DNA of 47,365 nt, taken from Deltaproteobacteria bacterium. GTDB lineage: Bacteria > Myxococcota_A > Polyangia > Haliangiales > JADYYK01. The notes below the pieces were generated by a model. That model made no database searches. It worked only from the letters and a program-made list of their open reading frames with translations, and was not told where the DNA came from. How positions within the stretch are numbered: the stretch's first letter is position 1; every line of letters starts with the position of its first letter. This document shows positions 13,885-23,890 of the stretch, piece after piece. The stretch covers positions 1-47,365 of the forward strand of contig JADYYK010000195.1 of the NCBI GenBank assembly GCA_020853705.1, read 5' to 3'. Both the position numbers and the translations under genes were made by a program.

Positions 13885-16641
13885 ATGGCCCTTCGGCGGT
13901 GGATGGCTCGCAGCATCGGCGTCGCGCTGGTCGCGGTCGTCGTGGTGGTGGTGTGGCTGCTGGCGCCGTGGCGCAGCAGGCACGGCAAGGGGCCGCCGCG
14001 GCAGCTCGCGACGACGCCCGCGACCGACGCCGGCGCCGCGCCGCCCGCCCCCGACCCCGGCAGCACCGGGCCCAGCGCAGGCACCTCGCCGCCACCCGCC
14101 GCGCTGGCGCTGCGCTTCGACGCCGACCCACGCGGCAGCCAGCGCCTCGAGGGCTCGGTCATCGACGAGGACAGGCGCACCGTCGCCGGCGTCGTGGTCA
14201 CCATCAGCATGAACCCGCAGCGCCAGGTCACCACCCAGGCCGACGGCTCGTTCGAGCTGACCGATCTGCTGCCGCGCCCGTACACCCTGGTCGCGCGCGC
14301 CCAGGACGGCAGGCTCGCCGGGCCGATGACGGTGCGCGTGCCGGCGCTGGAGCCGGTGGTGATGACGCTGCACGCGCGCGCGGCGCTCGAGGTCACCGTG
14401 CTGGCGGCGGCCGGTCGGCGCCCGGTCGCGGGCGCCCATGTCGTGCTGCGCGGGCTGGCCGAGACCAGCGCCGACACCGGCGCCGCGGGCACCGCGACGC
14501 TGACCGGCGTCCCCGGCGGGATGGTGCTGCTCGAGATCAGCGCCCCCGGCTTCGGCCCCGAGCAGCAGCTGGCCACCACCTCGGGCGTCGCCGGTCAGAC
14601 CGATCGGGTCACCGTGCTGCTGTCGCGCGGCGCCCCGGTCGAAGGCCGCGTGGTCGACAGCAGCGGCGCGGCCATCGCCGCGGCGCGCGTCAGCGCCGAG
14701 CCCGCGGGCGCGCTGCTGCCGCTGGGCAACGACGGCGGCGCGCTGACCGTGGCCAGCGGGCCCGACGGCAGCTTCCGCTTCGACGCGCTGCCCGCGGGCA
14801 GCTTCCGCTTCAGCGCCGTGCACGCGCCGCACGCCCCCGGCAGCACGCCGGCCATCCTGCTCGACGGCCGCACCGCGACGCGGGGCCTCTTGCTGCGCCT
14901 CGAGGCCGGCGCGCGCCTGGCCGGGCGCGTGGTCAGCCGCGCCGGCGCGCCGGTGCCGTTCGCGGCGGTGCGCGTGGCCCCGCGCGGCGCTGGCCCCTTC
15001 GCGGGCGTGTCCCGCCAGGCCAGCTGCGACGACGCCGGCCACTTCAGCCTCGACGGCCTGCCGCGCCGCGCCCACGACGTGCTGGCGCTGCACGACAGCG
15101 CGACCTCCGCGCGCACCACGGTGGATCTCGCGCAGCGCGCCGAGGTGCTCGACCTCGAGCTGGTGCTCGGCCTCGACCTCACCATCAGCGGCACCGTGGT
15201 CAGCCCCGGCGGCGCGCCGATCGCGGGCGCCCAGGTCACCGCCATGGTCGAGCTCGGCGCCGGCACCGACCTCGAGGATCTGCGCCTGCGCGGCCCGGCC
15301 TCCGAGGTCAGCGATGGCGCGGGCGCCTTCACCCTGACCGGCCTGGCGCCGGGCAGCTACCGCGTGCGCGCGTCGCGCGAGGCCGGCGGCGCGGGCGGCG
15401 ATCTGTGGCTGCGCCCCGGCGTGGTCGCCGCCGCGGGCGCCACCGGCGTGCGCGTCACCCTGGCCGAGGACGGCATCATCAAGGGCCGCGTGGTCTATGA
15501 CGACGGCACCGTGCCCGAGCTGTTCTCGGTCGCCGCCGGTGCGTTCTCTCCTGCGCTGCCCTTCGCCGGAGGCCGCGGCGAGTTCCGCCTCACCGGCGTG
15601 CCCGCGGGCGAGCGCACCCTGGTCATCACCGGCCCGCGCATCACGCGCCTGCTCAGCGCGCCCGTCACCGTGACCTCGGGCGCCGAGGTCGACGCCGGCA
15701 CCATCACGCTGACGCGCGGCCGCAGCGTGCGCGGCGTGGTGACCGACGGCGCCGACCGCCCGGTCGCCGGCGCCAAGGTGATGGCGGGCAGCGTCCTCAT
15801 CGGCGACGGCCAGAAGCTGGGCGGCCTGCCCAGCCCCGGCCTACCGGTCAAGACCACCGAGAGCGCCGAGGACGGCAGCTACGAGATCGCGGGCCTGGGC
15901 CCCGGCGCGCTGTCGATCGTCGCCGACGCCGACGCCGGCCGCTCGCTGGTGCTGCCCATCGCCGCCGGCGCGGGTGACGCCGTGGTCGCGCTGCACCTCT
16001 TGCCCACCGGGGCGCTGGAGGGCAAGGTCAGCAAGGCCGGGGTCGCCGTCGCCGGCGCCCTGGTGACCGCGCAGCAGCACAAGGTGCCGGCGGGGCGCTT
16101 CGTGGTCAGCGCGGCCAGCGACGGCAGCTACCGCTTCGATCGCCTGGCGCCCGGCGAGTACCTGGTCTCGGCCGTGGAGCTGGCCGGCGTCGGCGGCGCC
16201 GGCCTGGAGAGCCAGCGCGTCAGCGTCGCCGCGGGTGCCAGCGCGCGCGCCGACTTCACGCTCGAGGCCGGCGGCGTCACCGTCAAGCTGCGCCTGCGCC
16301 GCGCCGGTGACGCCAAGGTCGACAGCGCCATCGTGGTCCTCATCGGCGGGCGCCTGCGCGCACGCACCGCAGCCGAGCTCGAGCAGCAGGTGGCCGCGCG
16401 CAGCGGCGGCGCGGTCCATCAGGGCATGCTGCTCGGCACCGGCGGCGACCCCGTGGTCGAGATCGCCCATGTCCGCCCCGGCGACTACAGCGCCTGCGTC
16501 GTGCTGATCGCGGGCAGCCTGATGGATCCCAAGGTGGCCGAGCAGCTGACGCGCTCGCCCGACACCCTGCCCGTGACCTGTGTCGCACGCCCGGTGCCGG
16601 CCAGCCCGGCGGTGCAGGAGCTCGAGCTCGTCCTGCCGTAA
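13885..16641 (+). CDS. Membrane-anchored protein with tandem carboxypeptidase-regulatory-like domains
   Basis: A 918-residue protein with a membrane anchor near the N-terminus (about 10-30, IGVALVAVVVVVVWLLAPW), a Pro/Ser/Gly-rich linker to about 75, and then roughly eight beta-sandwich repeats of the CarboxypepD_reg type. Typical units read GRVVDSSGAAIAAARV, then DGSFRFDALPAG, and GTVVSPGGAPIAGAQV, then GAFTLTGLAPGSYRV. Such domains are structural surface modules, often carbohydrate- or protein-binding. No catalytic domain is visible. The ATG at 13885 is chosen because the frame upstream overlaps the Ig-like gene. It may belong to one extracytoplasmic unit with the preceding gene. Confidence 0.8.
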   Translation: MALRRWMARSIGVALVAVVVVVVWLLAPWRSRHGKGPPRQLATTPATDAGAAPPAPDPGSTGPSAGTSPPPAALALRFDADPRGSQRLEGSVIDEDRRTVAGVVVTISMNPQRQVTTQADGSFELTDLLPRPYTLVARAQDGRLAGPMTVRVPALEPVVMTLHARAALEVTVLAAAGRRPVAGAHVVLRGLAETSADTGAAGTATLTGVPGGMVLLEISAPGFGPEQQLATTSGVAGQTDRVTVLLSRGAPVEGRVVDSSGAAIAAARVSAEPAGALLPLGNDGGALTVASGPDGSFRFDALPAGSFRFSAVHAPHAPGSTPAILLDGRTATRGLLLRLEAGARLAGRVVSRAGAPVPFAAVRVAPRGAGPFAGVSRQASCDDAGHFSLDGLPRRAHDVLALHDSATSARTTVDLAQRAEVLDLELVLGLDLTISGTVVSPGGAPIAGAQVTAMVELGAGTDLEDLRLRGPASEVSDGAGAFTLTGLAPGSYRVRASREAGGAGGDLWLRPGVVAAAGATGVRVTLAEDGIIKGRVVYDDGTVPELFSVAAGAFSPALPFAGGRGEFRLTGVPAGERTLVITGPRITRLLSAPVTVTSGAEVDAGTITLTRGRSVRGVVTDGADRPVAGAKVMAGSVLIGDGQKLGGLPSPGLPVKTTESAEDGSYEIAGLGPGALSIVADADAGRSLVLPIAAGAGDAVVALHLLPTGALEGKVSKAGVAVAGALVTAQQHKVPAGRFVVSAASDGSYRFDRLAPGEYLVSAVELAGVGGAGLESQRVSVAAGASARADFTLEAGGVTVKLRLRRAGDAKVDSAIVVLIGGRLRARTAAELEQQVAARSGGAVHQGMLLGTGGDPVVEIAHVRPGDYSACVVLIAGSLMDPKVAEQLTRSPDTLPVTCVARPVPASPAVQELELVLP

Positions 16642-16686
16642 GCCCGGGGGCGGCCGCTCCGTTGACAGGGCACGGCACCGGCCCGC

Positions 16687-16704
16687 ACCAGGCCCGAGCC
16701 TGGT
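16687..16704 (+). other. Hairpin between the surface protein and zinc-ribbon genes
   Basis: ACCAGGC, loop CCGA, GCCTGGT: a perfect 7-base-pair stem followed by TGTCC. It lies 45 bases after the preceding stop and 26 before the next start; it may attenuate or end transcription. A perfect TTGACA at 16662-16667 has no good partner -10. Confidence 0.4.
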
Positions 16705-16730
16705 TGTCCGCCCGGCACGAAAGAGGTAGC

Positions 16731-17159
16731 GTGAACAGCATGCAGCGTTGCGAGCGTTGTGAAGGTTTCGTCCCCGAGGGATTGTCCGCCTGTCCGGCCT
16801 GCGGCGCCGACGAGCGTGAAGGGCGCTTCGCCCGCTTCATGGTCAAGCTGGCCAAGTGGGTCGGCCCTGGCGTCATCGCCACGACCCTGATGGCCTGCTA
16901 TGGCGCCTCGCCCGCGATGCGCATGAACCAGCCCTACCCCGACGGCACCCAGGCCTCGCCGTGCGCGCCCGGCTATGACCAGGACAATGATCGCCAGTGC
17001 GCCCCCAGCGACTGCAACGATCAGGATCCCTACGTGAACCCGGGCGCCAGCGATCCCGTCGGTGACGGCGTCGACTCCAACTGTGACGGCGTCGACGGAC
17101 CGCGCGACTATCAGTCCACTCAGCCGGTGGCCCCGGTCAGCGCGCCCATCCCGGGCTGA
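16731..17159 (+). CDS. Zinc-ribbon / MopE-like Cys-Asp motif membrane protein
   Basis: The GTG at 16731 is chosen because AAGAGG lies 5 bases before it; an ATG at 16740 is the alternative. The 142-residue protein starts with a zinc ribbon (CERCEGFVPEG, then CPACGA), a short hydrophobic segment (VGPGVIATTLMACYG) and then an Asp/Cys-rich segment: DQDNDRQCAPSDCNDQD, then VGDGVDSNCDGVDG. The latter resembles the metal-binding motif repeat found in MopE-type and myxobacterial surface proteins. A cytosolic zinc ribbon joined to an exported calcium- or copper-binding motif is unusual. The last 40 bases overlap the converging hydrolase gene. Confidence 0.65.
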   Translation: MNSMQRCERCEGFVPEGLSACPACGADEREGRFARFMVKLAKWVGPGVIATTLMACYGASPAMRMNQPYPDGTQASPCAPGYDQDNDRQCAPSDCNDQDPYVNPGASDPVGDGVDSNCDGVDGPRDYQSTQPVAPVSAPIPG

Positions 17160-17980
17160 AGCGCCAGCGTCGCCAGGAAGCGCTCGACGCGCTCGGCGAA
17201 GGCGTCGGGCAGCTCCAGCTGCGGCGCGTGGCCGCACGCGAAGCGCTCGAGCTCCGCGCGCGGGAAGCGCTCGATGGCCCGCATCGCCCGACCGAGCTGC
17301 ACGAAGCGGTCCCCGGTCGCCCAGGCAAGCAGCGTCGGGCAGGTCACCTGCGCAGGCAGCCCCCGCAGGTCGGCCGCAGGCGAGGCGAAGCCAGCCCAGG
17401 CCTGGGCCAGGAGCGGCGCCACGCCGTAGGCGTCGGCGATGATGCGCTCGCGCACCGCGCTCGCCGCCGGCCCCGGCCCGCTCAGCACGGCGCGGTAGTA
17501 GCGCGCGAACCAGCGCGGATACCAGCGCGCCCGCCGCGCCCCGGCCGAGAAGAAGCGCACCATCCAGCGACACACCAGGCGGGCGAACCAGCCACCGTCG
17601 AGGCCGCCCGGGTTGGCCAGCACCAGGCCACGCACCCGCGCGGCGTCGCTGACCGCCAGCCGCAGCGCCGCCGCGCCCCCGATGGAGTTGCCGACCAGGA
17701 CCACCTCGCGCAGGCCCAGCGCGTCGAGCACGCCGCGCGCCAGCACCTGGTAGCGCGCCGCCGTGGCCGGCTGGTCGTCGGGCCCCGAGCGGCCCTGCCC
17801 CGGCCAGTCCAGCGCCAGCACGCGGTAGCGGTCGCCAAGGCGCGTGGCCAGGTGGGCGAAGTCGCCGCCGTCGTGCCCGATGGCGTGCAGGCACAGCAGC
17901 GCGGGGGCGTCCGCGGGCCCGGTGTCGTCCAGCGCCAGGCTGACACCGCCGACCTCGAGTCGCTTGCAGCTCGCGTTCAT
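17120..17980 (-). CDS. Alpha/beta-fold hydrolase
   Basis: A 286-residue alpha/beta hydrolase: oxyanion region LLCLHAIGHDGGD, LALDWPGQGRS, nucleophile elbow G97-NSIGG with Ser99, an Asp in WATGDRFV and the catalytic His in ACGHAPQLE near the C-terminus. The spacing fits the MhpC/haloalkane-dehalogenase-like esterase group. Substrate unknown. It is divergent from a TetR regulator with only 19 bases between the two ATGs, so the hydrolase is the likely regulated target and its substrate may be the effector. It has no signal peptide. Confidence 0.82.
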   Translation of the reverse strand: MNASCKRLEVGGVSLALDDTGPADAPALLCLHAIGHDGGDFAHLATRLGDRYRVLALDWPGQGRSGPDDQPATAARYQVLARGVLDALGLREVVLVGNSIGGAAALRLAVSDAARVRGLVLANPGGLDGGWFARLVCRWMVRFFSAGARRARWYPRWFARYYRAVLSGPGPAASAVRERIIADAYGVAPLLAQAWAGFASPAADLRGLPAQVTCPTLLAWATGDRFVQLGRAMRAIERFPRAELERFACGHAPQLELPDAFAERVERFLATLALQPGMGALTGATG

Positions 17981-17981
17981 A

Positions 17982-17997
17982 GTGATATGTTTATCAC
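17982..17997. promoter_or_regulatory. Palindromic operator between TetR and hydrolase genes
   Basis: GTGATA, spacer TGTT, TATCAC: perfect 6-base arms. It fills 16 of the 19 bases between the two divergent start codons and includes a TATGTT -10-like box for the regulator (17986-17991). Binding of the TetR dimer would block both promoters. Confidence 0.65.
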
Positions 17998-17999
17998 CA

Positions 18000-18635
18000 A
18001 TGACGACGCCGCGCCAGTCGACTACCCGTCCGCCGCCCCGCCCCCGCCGCGGCACCCCCGAGGCCACCCGCGCCCGCCTGGTCGCCTGCGCCACCCGCGA
18101 GTTCGCCCGCGCCGGCTACCTGGGCACTGACTCCAACCGGCTGGCGCGGGCCGCCGGCTACGCCCCCGGCGTCTTCTATCGCCACTTCCGCGACAAGCGC
18201 GCCCTCTTCCTCGAGGTCTATCGCCACTTCGTCGAGGCCGAGTGGCAAGCCCTGACCGCGCTGCCCCCCGGCGACCCCGCCACCCGCGCGCGCGCCATGG
18301 TCGACATCATCCTGGGCTTCCACCGCGAGTGGCGCGGGCTGCGCCGCAGCCTGCACGTCCTGTGCGCCAGCGACCCCGGCGTGCGCCGCGCCTACCAGCG
18401 CGCCCGCGCGCGCCAGCTCGACTGGCTGGCCGAGCGCGCGCCCCACCTGCCGCGTGAACGCGCCGCGCTGCTCTTGTACCTGTTCGAGCGCACCTCCGAC
18501 GGCGTCGCCGAGGGCGAACCCGCCGCGCTCGGCCTCGACCCCGCAGAGCTCGCCGCCGCGCTGGCCCACGAGCTGGCCACCGCGCTGTCACCACCCGCGC
18601 CGGTCCAGGCCCCGCCTCGGCGCACGCGCCGCTGA
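18000..18635 (+). CDS. TetR/AcrR-family transcriptional regulator
   Basis: A 211-residue protein with the TetR helix-turn-helix at about 22-70: TRARLVACATREFARAGYLG, NRLARAAGYAPGVFYRHFRD and KRALFLEVYRHF. The C-terminal helical domain would bind a small ligand. A Pro/Arg-rich N-terminal arm of about 20 residues precedes the DNA-binding domain. The start at 18000 sits 3 bases after a palindrome, implying a leaderless message and autoregulation together with the divergent hydrolase. It converges with the GH15 gene 15 bases downstream. Confidence 0.9.
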   Translation: MTTPRQSTTRPPPRPRRGTPEATRARLVACATREFARAGYLGTDSNRLARAAGYAPGVFYRHFRDKRALFLEVYRHFVEAEWQALTALPPGDPATRARAMVDIILGFHREWRGLRRSLHVLCASDPGVRRAYQRARARQLDWLAERAPHLPRERAALLLYLFERTSDGVAEGEPAALGLDPAELAAALAHELATALSPPAPVQAPPRRTRR

Positions 18636-18650
18636 CGCGACCCAGCTGCG

Positions 18651-20948
18651 CTACGTCCGCCGCTGCCCCCGCCGCCTCCTCATCCTCATCCTCATCCCCA
18701 TGCCACCCAGCAGCAGCGCGCCCGCCAGCGCCGCCGCCCCCGCCGCACTCCGCCCCCGCTCGCGCTCGCGCCCACCCGCTCGACAGCCGCAGCCGTCGCC
18801 ACCACCACCGCCGCCGCCACCATCGACCCCCGCGTCCGCTGCAGCGCCGCCGTCCCCACCGCCGCCGCCGCCATCGCCGACCCCGCCATCGCCAGCGCCG
18901 GGCTCGCTGGCATACGCGCCACAGGCCTGCCGCGCCGGCTGGCCACGCTCCGCCAGCGCCAGCACGAACGCGCCCGCCCCGAAGCCCACCATCGGCACCT
19001 CGCCGGCATAGTCCGCGGTGACCCGATCATGCAGCTCCGCCAGCAGGCCGTCGTTGAGCCGCCCCTGGGCCACGTTCCAGCTCAGCGTCTCGCTCGCGGT
19101 GGCGGTGTCGCCGCCGCGCGCGAACGCCAGCGACCCGCGCAGATCGATGAAGATCCACTCCTGCGAGTCATACTGCCCACCGTCGTCATTGCGCATGAAG
19201 CCGCGCATGCTGGGCGGGCGCAGCCCGGTGCGCACCGCCGCCAGCGTGGCCCGCGCCGTGGTCCCCGCCGGATCGAGCAGCCCCAGGTTGATGGCCTCCA
19301 GCGCCGCCGCGTCGAGGAAGCCGCGGCCGCGGGCCAGCGCCTCGACGCTCTGCGCGATCCCGCCTGCCGGGCTGCGCATGCGCGTCACCAGCGCCGCCGC
19401 CGCGCGCTGCCCGGCGGCCCGGTACTCGCCCTCGCGTGCGCTGTCGCCCACCCGCGCCGCCAGCTCGGCCGCGCCACACAGCCCTGCCGCCGCGGTGATC
19501 GTGGTGTACGCGAAGTGCTCCTCCTGGCCGTTCAGGTGCACCTCCCAGATCGACGAGTCCTTCGCGATCAGCCCCGAGGCCTCCTGCAGGAAGACCAGCA
19601 CCCCGGCGACCCCGTCGCGCAGCTTGGGCCACCACGTCGCCAGCGCAGCGCTGTCGCTGGACGCGCGCAGGTACTCGTCGACCGACCACAGAAACAGCCC
19701 GAAGCCGTCGAACTCCACGTTGGGCCCGTCGGCGTTGAAGTCGGTCTCCTCGTCGCCGTTGCCGTAGTAGCGCGTGATCGAGATCTGGTAGGGCCGCCCG
19801 ACATACTGCTGGTACAGCCCCGCGCGCGCCCCGAGCTGGAACTCGATGGCCGCCTTGGCCTCGGCCAGGTGGCCGCTGCGCACCAGCGCCACCGTCGCGT
19901 ACGCCATGTCCCGCACCCAGGCGATGTTCCACTTGCCCGGGGCCAGGCTGGCCAGCAGCGCGCCGCGCGCCGTGCCTGGCTCCTGCACCTGGCCCATGCG
20001 CAGCACCGCCTGGGCGTCGTCCCACTGCGCGCGCTCGTCGGCGCTGGCCCCGGCCGGCGCCGCGGTGCGCCAGCTGGCCCAGCCGGCGACCTCGTCGTCA
20101 TGCAGCTGCTGCGGCGAGCGCCCTGCGATCCAGGCGCGCACCCGGTCGACCGCCGGCTCGGCCTGGGCATCCGGCGCCAGCACCACGAAGAAGCCCGCCC
20201 ACGCGCTGGCCCCGATGGCCAGATCCCCCAGCGACGACTGCAGCCCCGCCACCACGTCGTTGGTCGGCCCGCCCGGCCCGGCGTTGTCGGCCAGGTTGGC
20301 GCCCGCGGTCAGCGCCGCGAAGGGGTTCTGGGGCGTGATGCCGTGGTGCGTCGCCGCCGCCGCGACCACCGTCGCATAGCCGACCGCGACGTTGCTGGGG
20401 CCGTACTCGTAGAACGCGCTGCGCGTCGTCGACCACGAGGCGTCCTCGGCCGCAGTGCCCGGCTCGGGCGAGCCCGCGCCGAGGTGCAGGTTGTACAGCT
20501 GGTAGATGTCGATCGACCCGCTGCCCGCCGTGCGCGTGGCCTTGACCAGCGTCACGGCGGCGTTCTCGGCCAGCGTCATGGGCGCGAACTCGTAGACGTC
20601 CAGCGTCACACCCGACAGCTCGCGGCGCACATGGATGATGCCGGTCCCGGTCACGCGCTCCGCCACGGTGGGCGCCACCTCGGTCAGCCAGGTCCCGGTG
20701 GCGCCGATGCGCACCCCGGGATAGGCGTCGAACGCGAAGTCGCGCGTGCTGACGCCCTCGCGCGGGTAGCGATAGGGATGCTCCAGGAACTGGTTGACCC
20801 GGCGCGTCGCCAGGTCATACGCGATGGCCGCGCGGCCGTTCGAGGACGGCAGCGCCACCACCGAGCGGTGCGGGGCCACCTGCGCCCAGGCGCACACCGG
20901 CGCCGCCCCCGCGAGCACCCCGAGCCACAGCGCCAGCCGCCGCTTCAT
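18651..20948 (-). CDS. Secreted GH15-type glucanase with MYXO-CTERM-like tail
   Basis: Family 15 glycoside hydrolases (glucoamylase, dextran glucosidase) release glucose from alpha-glucans by inversion. The 765-residue product has a signal peptide (1-22), an N-terminal beta-sandwich (about 25-270) and an (alpha/alpha)6 barrel: WVRDMAYATVALVRSG at 344, IWEVHLNG with Glu469 as probable general acid, and NDDGGQYDSQEW. After about 690 comes a Gly/Asp linker and a C-terminal tail with GCGC, a hydrophobic helix (AAGAAALAGALLLGG) and an Arg-rich end, the layout of MYXO-CTERM sorting signals. A TATCAT box lies 7 bases before the ATG. The Arg/Met end is encoded by a CCTCAT hexamer repeat. Confidence 0.82.
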   Translation of the reverse strand: MKRRLALWLGVLAGAAPVCAWAQVAPHRSVVALPSSNGRAAIAYDLATRRVNQFLEHPYRYPREGVSTRDFAFDAYPGVRIGATGTWLTEVAPTVAERVTGTGIIHVRRELSGVTLDVYEFAPMTLAENAAVTLVKATRTAGSGSIDIYQLYNLHLGAGSPEPGTAAEDASWSTTRSAFYEYGPSNVAVGYATVVAAAATHHGITPQNPFAALTAGANLADNAGPGGPTNDVVAGLQSSLGDLAIGASAWAGFFVVLAPDAQAEPAVDRVRAWIAGRSPQQLHDDEVAGWASWRTAAPAGASADERAQWDDAQAVLRMGQVQEPGTARGALLASLAPGKWNIAWVRDMAYATVALVRSGHLAEAKAAIEFQLGARAGLYQQYVGRPYQISITRYYGNGDEETDFNADGPNVEFDGFGLFLWSVDEYLRASSDSAALATWWPKLRDGVAGVLVFLQEASGLIAKDSSIWEVHLNGQEEHFAYTTITAAAGLCGAAELAARVGDSAREGEYRAAGQRAAAALVTRMRSPAGGIAQSVEALARGRGFLDAAALEAINLGLLDPAGTTARATLAAVRTGLRPPSMRGFMRNDDGGQYDSQEWIFIDLRGSLAFARGGDTATASETLSWNVAQGRLNDGLLAELHDRVTADYAGEVPMVGFGAGAFVLALAERGQPARQACGAYASEPGAGDGGVGDGGGGGGDGGAAADAGVDGGGGGGGGDGCGCRAGGRERERGRSAAGAAALAGALLLGGMGMRMRMRRRRGQRRT
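18678..18695 (-). repeat. CCTCAT hexamer array (3 units)
   Basis: Three perfect CCTCAT units (plus strand) and a CCCCAT variant encode the Arg-Met run at the very end of the GH15 protein's sorting tail. Confidence 0.5.
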
Positions 20949-20955
20949 GCCCGCG

Positions 20956-20961
20956 ATGATA
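20956..20961 (-). promoter_or_regulatory. Candidate -10 box of the GH15 gene
   Basis: TATCAT on the minus strand (5 of 6 consensus) ends 7 bases before the ATG at 20948. No Shine-Dalgarno sequence. Confidence 0.4.
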
Positions 20962-21001
20962 CACGCGCCCTCCGTGGCGCCTGCCGCGAAAACATGCCAG
21001 T

Positions 21002-22354
21002 GTGCCGGCCGTGCTGCAGCGAGTCGCAGGCGCCCTGACGCGGTGGTGCACGCGCTACATCCCGGATGCCTACGTCATCGCCGCGGTGCTGACCGCGCTG
21101 GTGCTGGGCGTCGCGATGCTGGCCGGCGCCACGCCCCGCCAGGCCGTCACCGCCTGGGGCGACGGCTTCTGGGGCTTCATCCCCTTCACGCTGCAGATGG
21201 CCATGGTCATCCTGACAGGCTTCGTGGTCGCCGACGCCCCCCCGGTCAAGCGCGTGCTGCGCCGGCTGGCGGCGTGGCCGACGACCCCGCGCGGCGCGGT
21301 GCTGATGACCGCCCTGGTCTCGATGGGGCTGGCCTGGATCAACTGGGGCCTGTCGATCGTGGCCTCGGCGCTGCTGGCCCGGCGCATCGCGCGGCGCAAG
21401 CTCGGCGTCGACTTCCGCCTGCTGGTGGCGACCGCGTACCTCGGCCTGGGCTGCATGTGGCACGCCGGGCTGTCGGCGTCGGCGCCGCTGACGTCATCGG
21501 ATCCGACCCAGGAGTTCGTGAAGAAGTACCTCGGCGGCCCGGTGCCGGTGACGGCCACGGTGTTCTCGCCGTTCAACCTGCTGCTGGCGGCCGGGGTGCT
21601 GATCGCGATGGCGCTGCTGGCCGCCGCGCTGCAGCCGCGCGCGGGCGTCGCCGCCGCCGACCTCGGCGAGGCCGACGCCGCCGAGGACGCCGATGACCCG
21701 CCGCCGCCGCGCCCGACCACGCCGGCCGAGTGGCTGGAGCGCACCCCGCCCCTGAACCTGCTCATCGCGGCCCTGGTGTTCGGCTACCTCGGGCTGTTCA
21801 TCCACGCCCACGGCGCGCGCCGCATCACCATCAACCACGTCAACCTGACCTTCCTCGGGCTGGGCGCGCTGCTGCACTGGACGCCGGCCTCGCTGCTGCG
21901 CTCGGCCGAGCGCGGCGGCCGCTATGTCTGGGGCGTGCTGCTGCAGTTCGGGCTGTACGCCGGCGTGGCCGGGGTGCTCGACAAGACCGGCCTGGCCAGC
22001 CAGCTGGCCGACGTCTTCGTGCGCATCGCCACGCCCGAGACCTTCCCGGTGCTGATCGTGCTGTACTCGGGGCTGCTCAACTACCTGGTGCCGTCGGGCG
22101 GCGCCAAGTGGTTCATCGAGGTGCAGTACGTGACCCAGGCCGCCGCCGCGCTGCACGTGCCGGCCTCGACCGCGATCGTGGCCTACGCCTGGGGCGACAT
22201 GTTCACCGACATCATCCAGCCGTTCTGGGCCATCCCATTGCTCGCGGTGGCCCGGCTGGGCTTCCGCGACATCATGGGCTACTGCCTGATCTTCTTCCTG
22301 GCCTACGGCGTGATCGTCTGCGGCGCGTTCACCGCCTGGGGCTTCCTCGGCTGA
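21002..22354 (+). CDS. atoE: Short-chain fatty acid transporter (AtoE family)
   Basis: A 450-residue polytopic protein matching the AtoE/SCFA transporter family, which moves short-chain acids such as acetoacetate or butyrate through the inner membrane. Visible signatures are RYIPDAYVIAAVLTALVLG at the N-terminus, WGDGFWGFIPFTLQMAMV, the mid-protein SASAPL motif, and NYLVPSGGAKWFIEVQYV followed by YAWGDMFTDIIQPFWAIP. About ten membrane helices are separated by an acidic Pro-rich loop near 220-240. The GTG at 21002 begins the conserved part. It converges on the methylmalonate-semialdehyde dehydrogenase gene 10 bases later, which fits acid catabolism, though they are not one operon. Confidence 0.88.
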   Translation: MPAVLQRVAGALTRWCTRYIPDAYVIAAVLTALVLGVAMLAGATPRQAVTAWGDGFWGFIPFTLQMAMVILTGFVVADAPPVKRVLRRLAAWPTTPRGAVLMTALVSMGLAWINWGLSIVASALLARRIARRKLGVDFRLLVATAYLGLGCMWHAGLSASAPLTSSDPTQEFVKKYLGGPVPVTATVFSPFNLLLAAGVLIAMALLAAALQPRAGVAAADLGEADAAEDADDPPPPRPTTPAEWLERTPPLNLLIAALVFGYLGLFIHAHGARRITINHVNLTFLGLGALLHWTPASLLRSAERGGRYVWGVLLQFGLYAGVAGVLDKTGLASQLADVFVRIATPETFPVLIVLYSGLLNYLVPSGGAKWFIEVQYVTQAAAALHVPASTAIVAYAWGDMFTDIIQPFWAIPLLAVARLGFRDIMGYCLIFFLAYGVIVCGAFTAWGFLG

Positions 22355-22364
22355 GGCGCGAGCG

Positions 22365-23858
<1,494 letters not shown>

Positions 23859-23890
23859 TCACCATGCGTAGCACAGGGCGCGGCGCGCTG

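Noticed and set aside
16662..16690. A sigma-70 promoter with perfect TTGACA before the zinc-ribbon gene
   Set aside because: No acceptable -10 at 16-18 bases; the site falls at a GC-rich GCACCA.
19029..21038. A 669-codon frame opposite the GH15 gene
   Set aside because: Same shadow effect; no signal, motif or ribosome site.
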